Below, piece after piece: positions 1 through 10,136 of a DNA stretch of 64,000 nt. The DNA lies in contig OZ005617.1 in assembly GCA_963930655.1 (NCBI GenBank), positions 9,798,501-9,862,500 on the forward strand, written 5' to 3'. Position 1 is the first letter of the stretch; every line of letters starts with the position of its first letter. Both the position numbers and the translations under genes were made by a program. Below the pieces are notes generated by a model. The model searched no databases. It was not told the origin of the DNA and saw nothing but the letters and a program-made list of their open reading frames with translations. Origin of the DNA: Myrica gale (taxonomy: Eukaryota > Streptophyta > Magnoliopsida > Fagales > Myricaceae).

Positions 1-1204
1 GCTAATTCGGTTATCAATTTGAACAGAATGACAAGAAATAAAATTCAAAGGTAAAGTAGATAAGAGTAGATGCAGAGGAAAAGACATCCCACTTTAGGCC
101 CTTCACGACCATCCTCCCGGATACTTGATCCTGCACAATACAACCAAATTGAGAAAATTGGACGTGACAACCATTGTCAACCAACTGACCCACGGAAACA
201 AGACTAGTAAAAAGACCAGGAGAAATAAAAACATTTGTTAATGAGGTAGAAACATCACCAACAACAGTGATAGACAAAGGACTGCCATCGGCAGTATGTA
301 TCTTGAGATTTCCTGTATATTTTTGGACATTTGTAAGAGGAACAATATTGTTGGTCATATGGTGGGAAGCTCCAAAATCAAAATACCAAGGTTGTGAGAA
401 TGAAATTTTTTTTATCTGATACCCTAGGGCAGAGAATGCATAAATAATCATTTTTGGAGTTATGGACTAAATGGGACTTGGAACATGTGGTGTAGGAGAA
501 GCGGTAGTGGCAGAGCTAGAATCACTCGAAGAATCAACTGAGACATTGTAGGCTTTTCTGATTTCTTTGGAGCACTCATTGATGACGTAACTAGGTTTTT
601 TGCAATAATGACAAAACTTTTTGGGGCAATTGGCAGCATAATTACCAAATCCCTTGCAACTGAAGCACAGAACAGTACTCATGTCCCTCCCGCGATTCCT
701 CCATTGCACAGCGTAAGCCACGAGAATAGGTGCAGAAGTGGACTGACGCTGGTCCATGGGTGTGTGAGTAAGAAGACGTTTCTCTTCACGAAAGATATCG
801 CTCAAATATGCATCCAAAGTGGGAACAGTCTCTCTGTTCATGAGATTAAATCTTGTGGCTTCAAATTCCGATCGGAGTTTCATAAGAAATTGATCTCTCT
901 TACTTGTTCATTCACGAATTGAACTGCAGCAAGACCATCAGGAGGTATAGTAGCATAGACAATATCAGCATACTCAATACAAAGATTCATGAATGAGAAT
1001 AGAATCTTAGATGGAGAGCTTGTCCTGGGTAAGAGTTGATAACTCAAGCTCTAATTGAAACTTGCGAGCATTATTTTTTTTATTATATAGCTTCTTCAAG
1101 TAGTTCCACATTTCGGTAGCAGTTTTGGATAGTCGAAGATTCAGAACAATATTTGGTTCAACCGACCCGAGAATCCATGACATAACTTGAGCGTCCTGGA
1201 CCAC
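1..1204 (-). pseudogene. Copia gag-protease pseudogene
   Basis: From 1,204 downwards the minus strand reads a UBN2-type gag: QDAQVMSWILGSVEPNIVL, then after stops and frame changes KRDQFLMKLRSEFEATRFN (about 890). Two zinc knuckles follow near 640-720, starting CFSCKGFG and CHYCKK. The His of each knuckle is replaced, by Asn in the first and Tyr in the second. From 451 to 14 comes the aspartic-protease / GAG-pre-integrase region. Its active-site triad reads D-F-G instead of D-S/T-G (WYFDFGASHHMT). At least one stop falls between 1,204 and 883, and the frame changes near 460. The gene cannot encode a working polyprotein. The family assignment rests on motif order and is firm at the Copia level. 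Confidence 0.85.
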
Positions 1205-1982
1205 CCAACGGAGTCAACACCAACGAGAATATGGCCTCGTTAATACAACAGAATAACCTAACAGTATCCAAAAATCACAGATCAAGCACCCCTGAGTGGA
1301 AAAGTATCTCAAATGAATCTGCACTGTAACATCACGACATGAATCTGCACGTGTCTCTCCCAAGTCACGTAACACACACTAGTGAATGATCAGCAATGTA
1401 GCAACACATTGTGAATCTGCACTGTAACACCCACTAGTGCAAAAGTATTAACGTGTCTCTCCCAAGCCAACAGCAACAATAATGGCACCCAAAAAAAACA
1501 ATAAAGTCACACGTCAATAATATCACTAGCAATAATAAAACGACGATAACCAGGAGAAAATCACCAAGAAGCTTCGAATCAGAAATGAAATGGCCAAAAA
1601 CAGCAAACCGAGCCAAGAAGGACCGAGATCCAACAAGCGAAGAAGTTGCGACAACACCCAACGAGAAGATCTACGAAAACAAAACAGCCCCCAAGAGCTA
1701 CGGCAACGACGAACTAACAGCACAGAAGAGTTGTGACTACGACGAGAGCCGAGATCCACCAGGAGCACCAGCAGAACATCGGCTAGAGACAGCACCCAAG
1801 GCGAAATAAAAATTCACTCGGAAACGAATCATAACAACAGAGAGTCGAAGGTAGATAATGAACAAGAATCCCATGAAAAGAGACGAGAAGCTAAAGATCG
1901 GGAATGACCTGAAATCCCACGAATCGAGAAACAAGACACGCAGAAACGAGAAACTCAAGTTAGGATAAGGGCTCTAATACCA

Positions 1983-2232
1983 TGATAACTTTAGAGAGAT
2001 TTGGAGAAAAACGGTGTGTTGTCTTCGTTGAGACATTCTATTATATAAGAAGATTACACCGCTATAATTACATAAATTCAAGCTAAGGAAATAAAAGTTA
2101 TACAATCGAAGGAAAATAACCGATCAAGTTATACAAGGAAATAATCAGAGAGGAAAATTATAATGTTCGATTGTAAGTTTGAATTTGAATTTGAATTGAC
2201 CATAAATTGGCCAGCTATGCTATCCGTTGACA
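1983..2232 (-). repeat. 5' LTR of the left Copia element
   Basis: This block of about 250 bp has TG...CA ends with an imperfect inverted repeat (TGATAAC / GTTGACA). A minus-strand TATA box (TATATAA, complement of 2,041-2,047) lies inside it. A primer-binding-site match abuts its inner edge. The outer boundary is inferred from the terminal dinucleotide, because no second LTR is in view for comparison. Confidence 0.6.
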
Positions 2233-3345
2233 GGTTTGTGGCGGCAAAGAGTGGCTAAGGTGGTCGGAAGCGTCTTGGAGGTGCCTGGAAATGGTTGTTC
2301 AGCTTCAAGAGATCTAAACCAACCTTCTTCCGTTTTCTCTTCCAAGCCTTCTCTTTCACATGAATTCCTTTTGCTACTAAAAATTCTCTCTCTTCAGTTG
2401 CCACTTGGCACAATCCTAACCCTTCAAAAAGTTTTAACCCAAAGGCCTAGAATGGTTCTCCTAAAAGAAAGATCTTTGTCCCTTCTTTTAAGCCTATATT
2501 ACAAGTTTTTCATAGGATATTCTAAAAGAGATGCTTATTACTTTTGGATATCATTTATGCTCGAAATCTTTTCTCTACACACTTTGTAAGTCAACTGGTT
2601 GTCCCGGTCTCTCGTCCGTGTCCAGTTTCCTGCTTCTCAGTGCGTCCTCAATTAAATGTATCTTAAATTATCACAAAAGATAATTAATTAATTTTTTATA
2701 CACATGAAGAAAATTAATCTTACAAATGCATATGGACAAAATATGGACGAGGTACATGCTATTTGAAAATAAAATACTGCATAAAAATTTAATTTAATCT
2801 CAAGCCGCAAAATAAGCACAAATCATGCTATTTCATCAATTTAAATCACAACTTGGATTAATGTCCCATAATCAATTTTCTATCCAAAACAAATAATTAT
2901 GACATGAAAGAATTGCAATTATCTGGTTTTAAATATACTAACCATGCAAAATTCTTGCACAATCATATCGCCAAATTAACTCTTTGTTAGTCTCTTAGCA
3001 AAAAAGGTGAAAGACAATGAGCTAGACATACCTCAATAACAAAGCTCAACTGATGCCATCTACCATTCAAACTCAATCGCCACAAATTATTATGAAGTTA
3101 ATGAACTGATTTTTTTACTATGCATTTTCAAATAGTTCTCATCTAGCATGCAAGCATTTCATGGAGATAAATAAATCAATTTTGTATGTGTGGAGAGAAA
3201 TACTCAAGTGTAACAAGCCCTAATATTAGTCTCAAATAAATGACATTAGCATGCTTCAAAAACCCATGGGAGTGGCAGTTTTTTCACGCTTAACAGTGTT
3301 AATTAAAATTTATTCTATAGCCCTACGTGCTTAGGTAATTGTTTC
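2233..3345. other. AT-rich intergenic DNA, nothing recognised
   Basis: An open frame of 120 codons at 2,227-2,589 starts inside the LTR end and resembles no family I know. The rest is AT-rich with frequent stops in all frames. No inverted repeats or LTR ends were seen. Confidence 0.5.
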
Positions 3346-3897
3346 TGTGAGACCCCGATTTTAAGTCTGTCAATTTATTGCTTATGACCTCTTACGTATG
3401 TATTACTTTAATTAAGAATGCATTATGGAATGTAGGTATGGTTTTATTTATCTAAAGTTATGTCTAGATGGAATTTCTTCCTAGCGTTTTATGAGTTTTA
3501 AGCTAGAAGTTTAATTGTTACATTAATTGTCTTAGTTAATTGAGCAATTGAGATTTATTAGCTTGGATTGTTTTATTCAAGGATTTTTTTTATTAATTGA
3601 ATATGTCCCTAAGTTACAATAAGTGGAGGAATTTAATTAGGGCTTTAATTTTTGAAGAATATGTGGCAATATGTGGATCCTTGTAACAAGAAATGAGGAG
3701 ATATATTAAGGTTATATGTGTAGAGTGGCAGGAAAAGAAAATAGATGTTCTTTAGGGGCAGAAAAGGAAAGAAGGGGGAAAATTGAGGGTTAAGAAAGGA
3801 AAGTAAGGGGAAAGGGCAGTTTTGCCTTTTCCCTTTCCCCCCTTCCCCTTCCCGTATAAGCCAGCCCCCTCCCCAAAACCACATAATCTTGCCCTAG

Positions 3898-4012
3898 CTC
3901 ACCCGACCAAGAGAAGAAAAAGAAGAAGAGGAAGAAGATAAGAGAAGGAAGAAAGAAGAAAGGAAGAAAAGAAGAGAAGGAAGAGAGAGGAAGGAGAAAG
4001 AGGAGGAAAGCT
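3898..4012 (+). repeat. Polypurine tract (GA-rich) in the giant LTR
   Basis: About 110 bases are almost purely purine on the plus strand (GAAGAAAAAGAAGAAGAGG and similar). Such tracts are common in LTR leader and promoter regions and can form triplex DNA. No coding role is visible. Confidence 0.7.
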
Positions 4013-4467
4013 AGGTAAGGATCCGGCCCTTTTCTAAGAGAACCCCTGCTGGCCGAAAATCATCACTACCTCATCTCTCTCATTTCCTTCTTGTTCTCTT
4101 TTGTTGGTTGGTTGTGTGTTGTTAGATTTTCTCCTTGAGATTCATGTGTTTTCTTTGAAGAAAATGTAGATCTAGTGAGTTTTAGAGAGTTGTATGGATT
4201 GTGCACAAAACCAAGGAGAATATGGTTAGATCTGGAAATTTAAAAACCCAAGAGAAACATAGATGCACACTAGGTGTTTGATAAAAGACCAAAAAGAAGT
4301 GGAATAGATGCAATAGCATTTGTTTGAAGGGATTGAATCATGGTATTGTTAGAAGTCTTGATTTGCAGGTGTAAATAGAAGTCTGGAATATGAGGTTATA
4401 AGAGGAGAGCATGTTAAGACAAATTTCGTGTGTTTTGGATGTATTATGTGTGTTTTGTGTCTAAAAA

Positions 4468-4700
4468 ATGGACTGAAGCTCGACAAGCGCTCGACTGGCG
4501 CTCGACTGGCGCTCGAGAATCCTTCAAGAATTTTTGTGCAGTAAGTTCACGCTCGACCAGCGCTCGAGCGTCCTTCGAACAATTATTCATGCAGAAACTT
4601 CACGCTCAACCGACGCTCGACCAGCACTCAAGCGTCCCTTAACACTTTTATACAGAGGCATAACGCTCGACGAGCGCTCAACCGACGCTCGAGCGGCTTC
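4468..4700 (+). repeat. TCGA-rich degenerate minisatellite in the giant LTR
   Basis: A core of the form GCGCTCGA(C/G) recurs about a dozen times, for example GCTCGACTGGCGCTCGACTG and CGCTCGACCAGCGCTCGAGC. The copies fall in three or four clusters about 60-75 bases apart. Many contain the palindrome GCTCGAGC or near forms. Two overlapping 70-codon open frames here are by-products of the repeat. Confidence 0.8.
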
Positions 4701-5289
4701 CTTTGAATTTCACGAAATTTTCCTGAAATTTGTAGTTTCCTTTTGAACTATTAGGGAACCCTACTAGGTTTTTCAATTAAGGAAATATCTTGTGTTGTAA
4801 GATGACCAACTAGAGGTCAAGAATATGGATGTTTTTGTATGATGAAGTATGAGTTATTGACTGACTACTTTATACGCCTAGTGAACCTTTGAATAACACT
4901 AGTATCACCCAATTGTAGGCAAGTACAATTTAGGCGCTCAAGGGAACTTGTAAGAGGAGCTTACGTTTGTAAGTAGCAATCGTAAGTAGAAACTTACACT
5001 TTTCAAAAACTAGAATGATGCACAACATGAAAACTGTTTATGAATAAGTATACCAAGCATGATATATCAAGCATGACATTATCAAGCACCACATGAATAC
5101 ATCATGATCATTTGCATTCATTTTTCTCATGAGAAATAAAGAGAAATTTTATGCGAATGAAAGTACCATTTTTATGCTACTTTATGACAAGTTTTATGAT
5201 AAGTTAGTTAATGAACCCAAGTCGGTCGGTATCGTACCAAGTCAAGAAGGTGCATCCATACCGAATGACGTTTACGTGAAGGATGGATG

Positions 5290-5460
5290 TCACCTAGGGC
5301 ACACATACAGGAGGATGCTTGCAAGAAGGATGAGTAGTCCACGAGGTATGTGCAATCACACTGAAGGATGCTTGCAAGAAGGTGTGAACCTCCAAGGATC
5401 GTGTCTAGCCACTGAAGGACGAATGCGAGAAGGTGTGCTAGCTCGACCATATGTAAGGTC
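5290..5460 (+). repeat. Minisatellite, about 55-60 bp units
   Basis: Units built around GAAGGATGCTTGCAAGAAGG recur three to four times with substitutions (near 5,310, 5,365 and 5,420). The 125-codon open frame at 5,129-5,506 covers this repeat and has no family resemblance. I treat it as chance. Confidence 0.6.
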
Positions 5461-6087
5461 CCTAAGGGAAATAGGGGACAGTTCCAACGGGAACGCACAA
5501 CCCTGATGTCAGGGGTAAATAGAGGGCAAGTAACCCATCAGATAAGGAGTGAAATGATTTTTCCAAAAGCAAGAGTTTTACAAGTACAAGTTGGTTTTTA
5601 AGAGCAAGTACATGTGCATATGCAATCATGAGGCATACACGTGCATCAAAATTCATGATCATGCATGAATTACATTATGTTTACATGTTTACGTCTTCAA
5701 GTTCAAGTGCATGCTTACGATTACAAGTTCATGATTATGAGTTCAAGTACAATTTCATGTTTTCCAAACCATGACTTCAAATTCATGTTTTAACTATAAT
5801 TCCTTACTGAGTCTTTCGACTCACAGTTTTAAATTGTATCATTCCAGATAATGTTTCAGGGAAGGAAACTTAAGAGGAGAACCTTGAACCCTAGGAGAAG
5901 GGTTGGCGAAAATGTCTTTTCCTTTTTGCTTTTATTAGTAAAGGTTTAGATAATTTTGTAAGAGCCGACATGAGCCTCCGTGATGTGGTGGTCATGGGTT
6001 CTTCGGCTTAGTAAGTTAAGGTTTTAAACTGGTTGATATTTTGAGACCATGTTATAACTACTTTGAGTTATCAATGGGAAGCATGTT

Positions 6088-7591
6088 TGTGAGTGCAAAA
6101 ACAACCCAAGAGGGGGGGTGAATTGGGTTTTTCAAAAACTTTTGAATCCTTTTGGAAACAAACCCAAAATAGCTCAGATCTAATTCTAGGTAAACAAGCA
6201 ATGAGATCAAGATAATAAATGAGCAAGTTCAATCAAGCAATATACGCAAGAATTAAAAAGGAGAGTGAAGAAGATGACACCAGTATTTTTAGGTGGTTCG
6301 GTCAACTCTTGCCTACGTCCACCCCCAAGGCTATTGACTTCCTTGGGCTTCCTCCACTATTCTCCAAGCGAATACACACCTTAGCTTCCGGGGTGCTAAG
6401 GAACCGTTACAAAGCGTTTTCAGAGCTCACGCTTCAACTCTTTTCACAAATCCCAAAACCTAGGGATTTCTTCTACTCTCACAAGTAGGATACAGTGTTC
6501 ACTCAACACTCAAAGGTTTTATAAGGTTTGGATACAATGATTGAAGGCTCTCTAAGCCAGATCTACAAGTGGGTAACTCAAGAAATGAAACGGCTCTCTA
6601 AGCCAAATCTATAAGTTTAAGAACCTGAGGTGAACTAGAAGAATACGATCTTCAAGGAAAGCTTCTGGATTTGCAAGATTGAATGCAAGCCTTCTTGGGT
6701 GGAAGAGCTTCTCTCTTTCTTCTTAGAGCTTTGTTTCTCAAGAAATTAGGGCAATAACGATTTTCGTGTAAAGCTCTCTCACTTTCTCTTTCAAACTTCT
6801 TCTATTTATAGTCTCTAGGGCATCAGGGGTCTTCTGGTAAAGATTTGGAGCCGTTGGAGGTCATTTGGGTCATTCGTAGACATTTTTAAGTGAGTGACGT
6901 CGCTCCAGGATCTGAGAAATCGAAGCATGTGTCGACATCTTTCCTGTATGTGTCGACACCTAGGAGTTTTGCCTGGAAACTCACTTTCGGGTGTATGACC
7001 AATGTGTCGACACTTCTCTTCAAAGAGTTGACAATTCAAAATGCCTTGGAAACATGCCTTCGGGTGCATGTGCAATGTGTCGACACTAATTGCATATGTG
7101 TCGACACCATCAGCTTTGGCCTGTAAACCTTGCCTTCTGTTGATAGTGCAATGTGTCGACACCTCTTGGTCTATGTGTCGACACCTTCATCTTGGCCTGG
7201 GAACTTGCTTTCTGTTGAATGACCGATGTGTCGACACCTCTTCACTGTGTGTCGACACCTTCACTTTGGCTTGACACATGCCTTCTGGTGTATGACTGAT
7301 GTCTCGACACGATGATGACATGTGTCGACACCTTCAACACTTAGGCTGAAAAGTGTTTCTCTTGGCGCCTTTAAGCAATCCCAAAAACATCTACAATGTG
7401 AAGTTTTAACAAGTAAGCTTATGTAGAGTGTTCAATTTTATCTAAGGCCGATTTACAACTAGAAAACTCTTGATATCATTTTCTTAAAACGGATTTTCAA
7501 AAGTAGAATCTAAAGGTTTAAAAACTCGTTGGAAAACTTTGTTATCATCAAAATCAAAATAGATTGTTTATAAAACAACCTTGGGCTAACA
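6088..7591 (-). mobile_element. Solo LTR of SIRE-like Copia family, nested
   Basis: Read on the minus strand it starts TGTTAGCCCAAGGTTG and ends with GCACTCACA, next to the family's characteristic CCCAAT...CTTGGGTTG segment. A perfect 5-bp duplication ATGTT flanks it (6,083-6,087 and 7,592-7,596). Blocks inside it match the LTRs at 13,585-14,743 and 62,130-63,319; one example is the CCACCCCCAAGGCTATTGAC stretch near 6,320. The LTR at 62,130 is joined to a SIRE-like gag, which gives the family. It carries a tandem array of TGTCGACA palindromes (6,928-7,332). Confidence 0.9.
6928..7332. repeat. Paired GTGTCGACAC palindrome array, about 75-bp period
   Basis: Ten exact copies of TGTCGACA plus one variant occur in about 400 bp. 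Most come in pairs about 20-25 bases apart, and the pairs repeat every 71-77 bases (near 6,928, 6,999, 7,076, 7,150, 7,225, 7,302). Decayed versions occur at the same place in the sister LTRs (13,862-14,070 and 62,410-62,600), with several copies changed to TGTTGACA, a CpG-to-TpG change. Confidence 0.9.
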
Positions 7592-7864
7592 ATGTTCTTA
7601 TGTACGTTATACGCTAGCAATATAAGGCTTCTTTTAAATATTGAGGCATTATGATATTCCGCTGCAAGAATCCTCTAGATGAGGTATATATTCTGCTGCA
7701 AGAATTGTAGTAAGTACGCTTGAGTGTTCCTTGTCGGGAATGCTCGCGGCTGTCATTAGCCTCGTTTAGCTAGCGTTCAGGGCGTGACAGTTTCTATCCT
7801 AACACTCGAGTTTATCGATTCAAACGCTTGTAATCACATTCATATGCAAAAGTTTTTTATGAGT

Positions 7865-8314
7865 TAATTACAATTTTTTCCCTCAAACTATCACTCAATT
7901 CTCAAATAGCCCCACAAACTTTAACTCGTTGCAACTCGCCCTTGCAAACTAAACTTCTCATTGCGATTTCATCCTGCAATCTGCTGAAATTGTTATATCG
8001 AACGGTTTTCATCCCACGTAAACAACATGTGACCTTCTCCTTACTTGAAAAGACAAATTTGACCAGCTTGATTCTAAGTGAGTCATTTTTTTTTAATAAA
8101 GAAAATTAGCTAACTATATATTATTTTTTGGCACTAGGAATTGCTAAAAGCACTGTCGAAGACTAGGGGGAGGACTCAAACAAGGGTGAAATTTTCTTTT
8201 CACAGAGAGAAAATGTCACGTGGGATAGAAACCATTCGATATAACAACTTCAGTCGCTTAAGGGATGAAATCGCAATGAGAAGTATAATTTATGGCGGTG
8301 AGTTGCAACGACAC
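7865..8314. mobile_element. Foldback MITE, right end truncated
   Basis: The segment 7,925-8,035 is the near reverse complement of 8,205-8,310. Shared blocks include CTTCTCATTGCGATTTCATC, TGTTATATCGAA and ATCCCACGT. The outer 60 bases of the left arm have no partner on the right, where another element begins at 8,315. It looks like a non-coding inverted-repeat element broken at that point. The class (MULE-type or other) is undecided. Confidence 0.65.
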
Positions 8315-9281
8315 CGTTTGTTTGCTTGTAAACAAATTTTGTAATTTGTTTTACTTTTTTCTGGTATTTGGCAAGCACCTGAAAATGATGTCAAAGTAAA
8401 AAGTTTTCAAGTCAACTGTAAAAATTCTATTATTTTTCAAAAAATAAATTAAACTCAAATTTTCTGTAAATCATAATTTTTTCGGGAGGGAACATTATAG
8501 TATTCCTCATATCTATCTGCAAAAATCAATTAGCCTCTTTCTAGTCCTAAAATATTGTATTTTGTCTCATATGTTTAAAAAACAATCAATTTTTGCCTTC
8601 TATTTGATTTGGTCATTAAACCACATGCAAAATTACCGAAATGCCCCTACTAGACAAAAATATTAAAATTTATTAAAAATAAAAAATGATATATAAATAA
8701 AAAGTAATATTTTTAAAAATAAAAATTGAATTTGAAGATTGCATATGATAGTTTTATATTATTTTCTTAATAGGCCACGTGGACACTTCTCCCTTAGTTG
8801 GCTTACGACAATTGAACTGTGGGAAAAAATTTTATCTCAAAAGTGTATCTCAGTGACCTTCACGTTGAAATCAATATCTTAGACACTAAAACATTAAAAT
8901 TTTGAGAAAAACTTCATGCTACGAGATAGCCTTCTATTGGCGTTAAGACGACATCTAAAATCTGCTTAAGCACCATTTCATATCTTGGCTAACGACAATA
9001 GGACGGAGGATCGATTTGTCAAAAAAACTTACCTCAGGAGTCCGATGGTTGAAATCGATATTTGAGGGACTAAAATGTCAAAAGTGGAAACTACAGAGAC
9101 CTGTACGATAATTAAGTCTTTTATGTAAATACGTAAATCATTAAAGGTACCAAACATCAAAAAATATTTTCCTTAAAATATTTTAAAAGAATAACCAAAC
9201 ACTGAAAATGAAAATTCTTTCTTGAAAACATTTCAATAAAAGTTTTTGACGCAAAATAATAGTTTTACAAGCAAACAAACG
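8315..9281. mobile_element. Inverted-repeat element with 18-bp perfect termini
   Basis: CGTTTGTTTGCTTGTAAA at 8,315-8,332 is exactly inverted at 9,264-9,281. Nothing in between looks coding. No clear target-site duplication was found, so the superfamily is open; the termini resemble hAT- or PIF-type MITE ends. It begins exactly where the preceding foldback element is cut, suggesting insertion there or a shared breakpoint. Confidence 0.55.
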
Positions 9282-10136
9282 GGTCTTCCTCTTACCTTCT
9301 TTTTTTCTTCTCTTTTTTTATCTTTTTTTTTTGTTTTTCGACAATAGTTCCAGCAGCTTTACTGGTTATCTGCTTCTCAAAGCTTCACTCGCCCAAAAGT
9401 CAAAAGTAAGGTATGCTAGTGTGAATACACACATGATCTAAGTTAAGTATGCTAGTGTGGATACAAAAATGAAATGAAAGTTCGTTCTTAACTCAAAATC
9501 CTAATTCATATAAGGCATATTGTAGGAGTCCAAAAGAAGTAATAACAGTTGAATACTCACTCCTAATATGTTCCTATATCAAACGCCTTTCACAAAACTA
9601 CTCACATTCATAAAAAGAGTAAATTGAGGCATGTTCAAATAAGAGCAATCATTTGAGTTCAGTATTGTATGTTAGTTTGACAGAACTCACTCCCCCTAAC
9701 TAAATAAAACATTATCCTCAATGTCAAAGCATAAGGGAAAATGAAAAATATGCACACATAGAGAAGCAAACAAACAGAAAACTAATACAAAATCACAGCG
9801 CACAAGTAAAAAAATGAAACTAAAATAAGAATGCAAAAGAAAACAGTCAGAGGACTCCCCCCAACTGAATTAAACATTCTCCTCAATTTGAAAGCATAAG
9901 GAGAAACAGAAAATATGTGCACGAAGAGAAGCAAACCAACAGAAAGCAATTAGATAATCACAGCCAAAAAATGTGAACAAATGAAATAAAGAATAACAAG
10001 AACATCAAACAAAATTAGAATTAGAATTAAAATGCATTCAATTAGAGAATAATCATCATAAAATTCATCAAAATAACACACCAACAGTTTTAACTAACAA
10101 CAATCAATCAAGAGTATTAGACATACCAATTTCATG
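9282..10136. other. AT-rich spacer, nothing recognised
   Basis: No gene family, terminal repeat or RNA gene was recognised. A loose direct repeat is visible: ACTCCCCCTAACTAAATAAA near 9,690 and a similar copy near 9,855, both followed by CTCAAT...AAAGCATAAGG. It may be the decayed leader or 3' part of the adjoining Copia relic. Confidence 0.45.

Larger units (their letters stand above)
1..2232 (-). mobile_element. Ty1/copia element, 5' part, decayed, cut by window edge
   Basis: Read on the minus strand, an LTR (1,983-2,232) is followed by a Met-tRNA type primer-binding site (TGGTATTAGAGCC, about 1,972-1,984), an untranslated leader of some 770 bases, and gag-protease coding pieces in the usual copia order. 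The element runs off the left edge, so its 3' LTR and target-site duplication cannot be checked. Reading-frame breaks and altered active-site residues show it is an old, inactive copy. Confidence 0.8.
3346..7789 (+). mobile_element. Giant solo LTR (Gypsy-type ends), interrupted
   Basis: The block starts TGTGAGACCCCG and ends GGGCGTGACA, the terminal pattern common in long plant Ty3/gypsy LTRs. It is flanked by a perfect 5-bp duplication GTTTC (3,341-3,345 and 7,790-7,794). After removing the nested 1,504-bp solo LTR and its 5-bp TSD, the LTR is about 2.9 kb. It holds a polypurine stretch (3,900-4,010), a TCGA-rich minisatellite (4,468-4,700) and a second minisatellite (5,290-5,460). No gag-pol is present, so LTR-LTR recombination has removed the body. 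The strand is assigned only by analogy of the terminal sequence. Confidence 0.8.

Noticed and set aside
4430..4746. Two overlapping 70-codon open frames
   Set aside because: By-products of the TCGA-rich repeat in the same LTR.
5129..5506. 125-codon open frame
   Set aside because: It covers a minisatellite within the giant solo LTR and has no family resemblance.
6928..7332. Regular palindromic repeats resembling a CRISPR array
   Set aside because: The repeats are 10-bp palindromes inside a retrotransposon LTR in plant DNA, with no cas genes and similar rather than unique intervening sequence.
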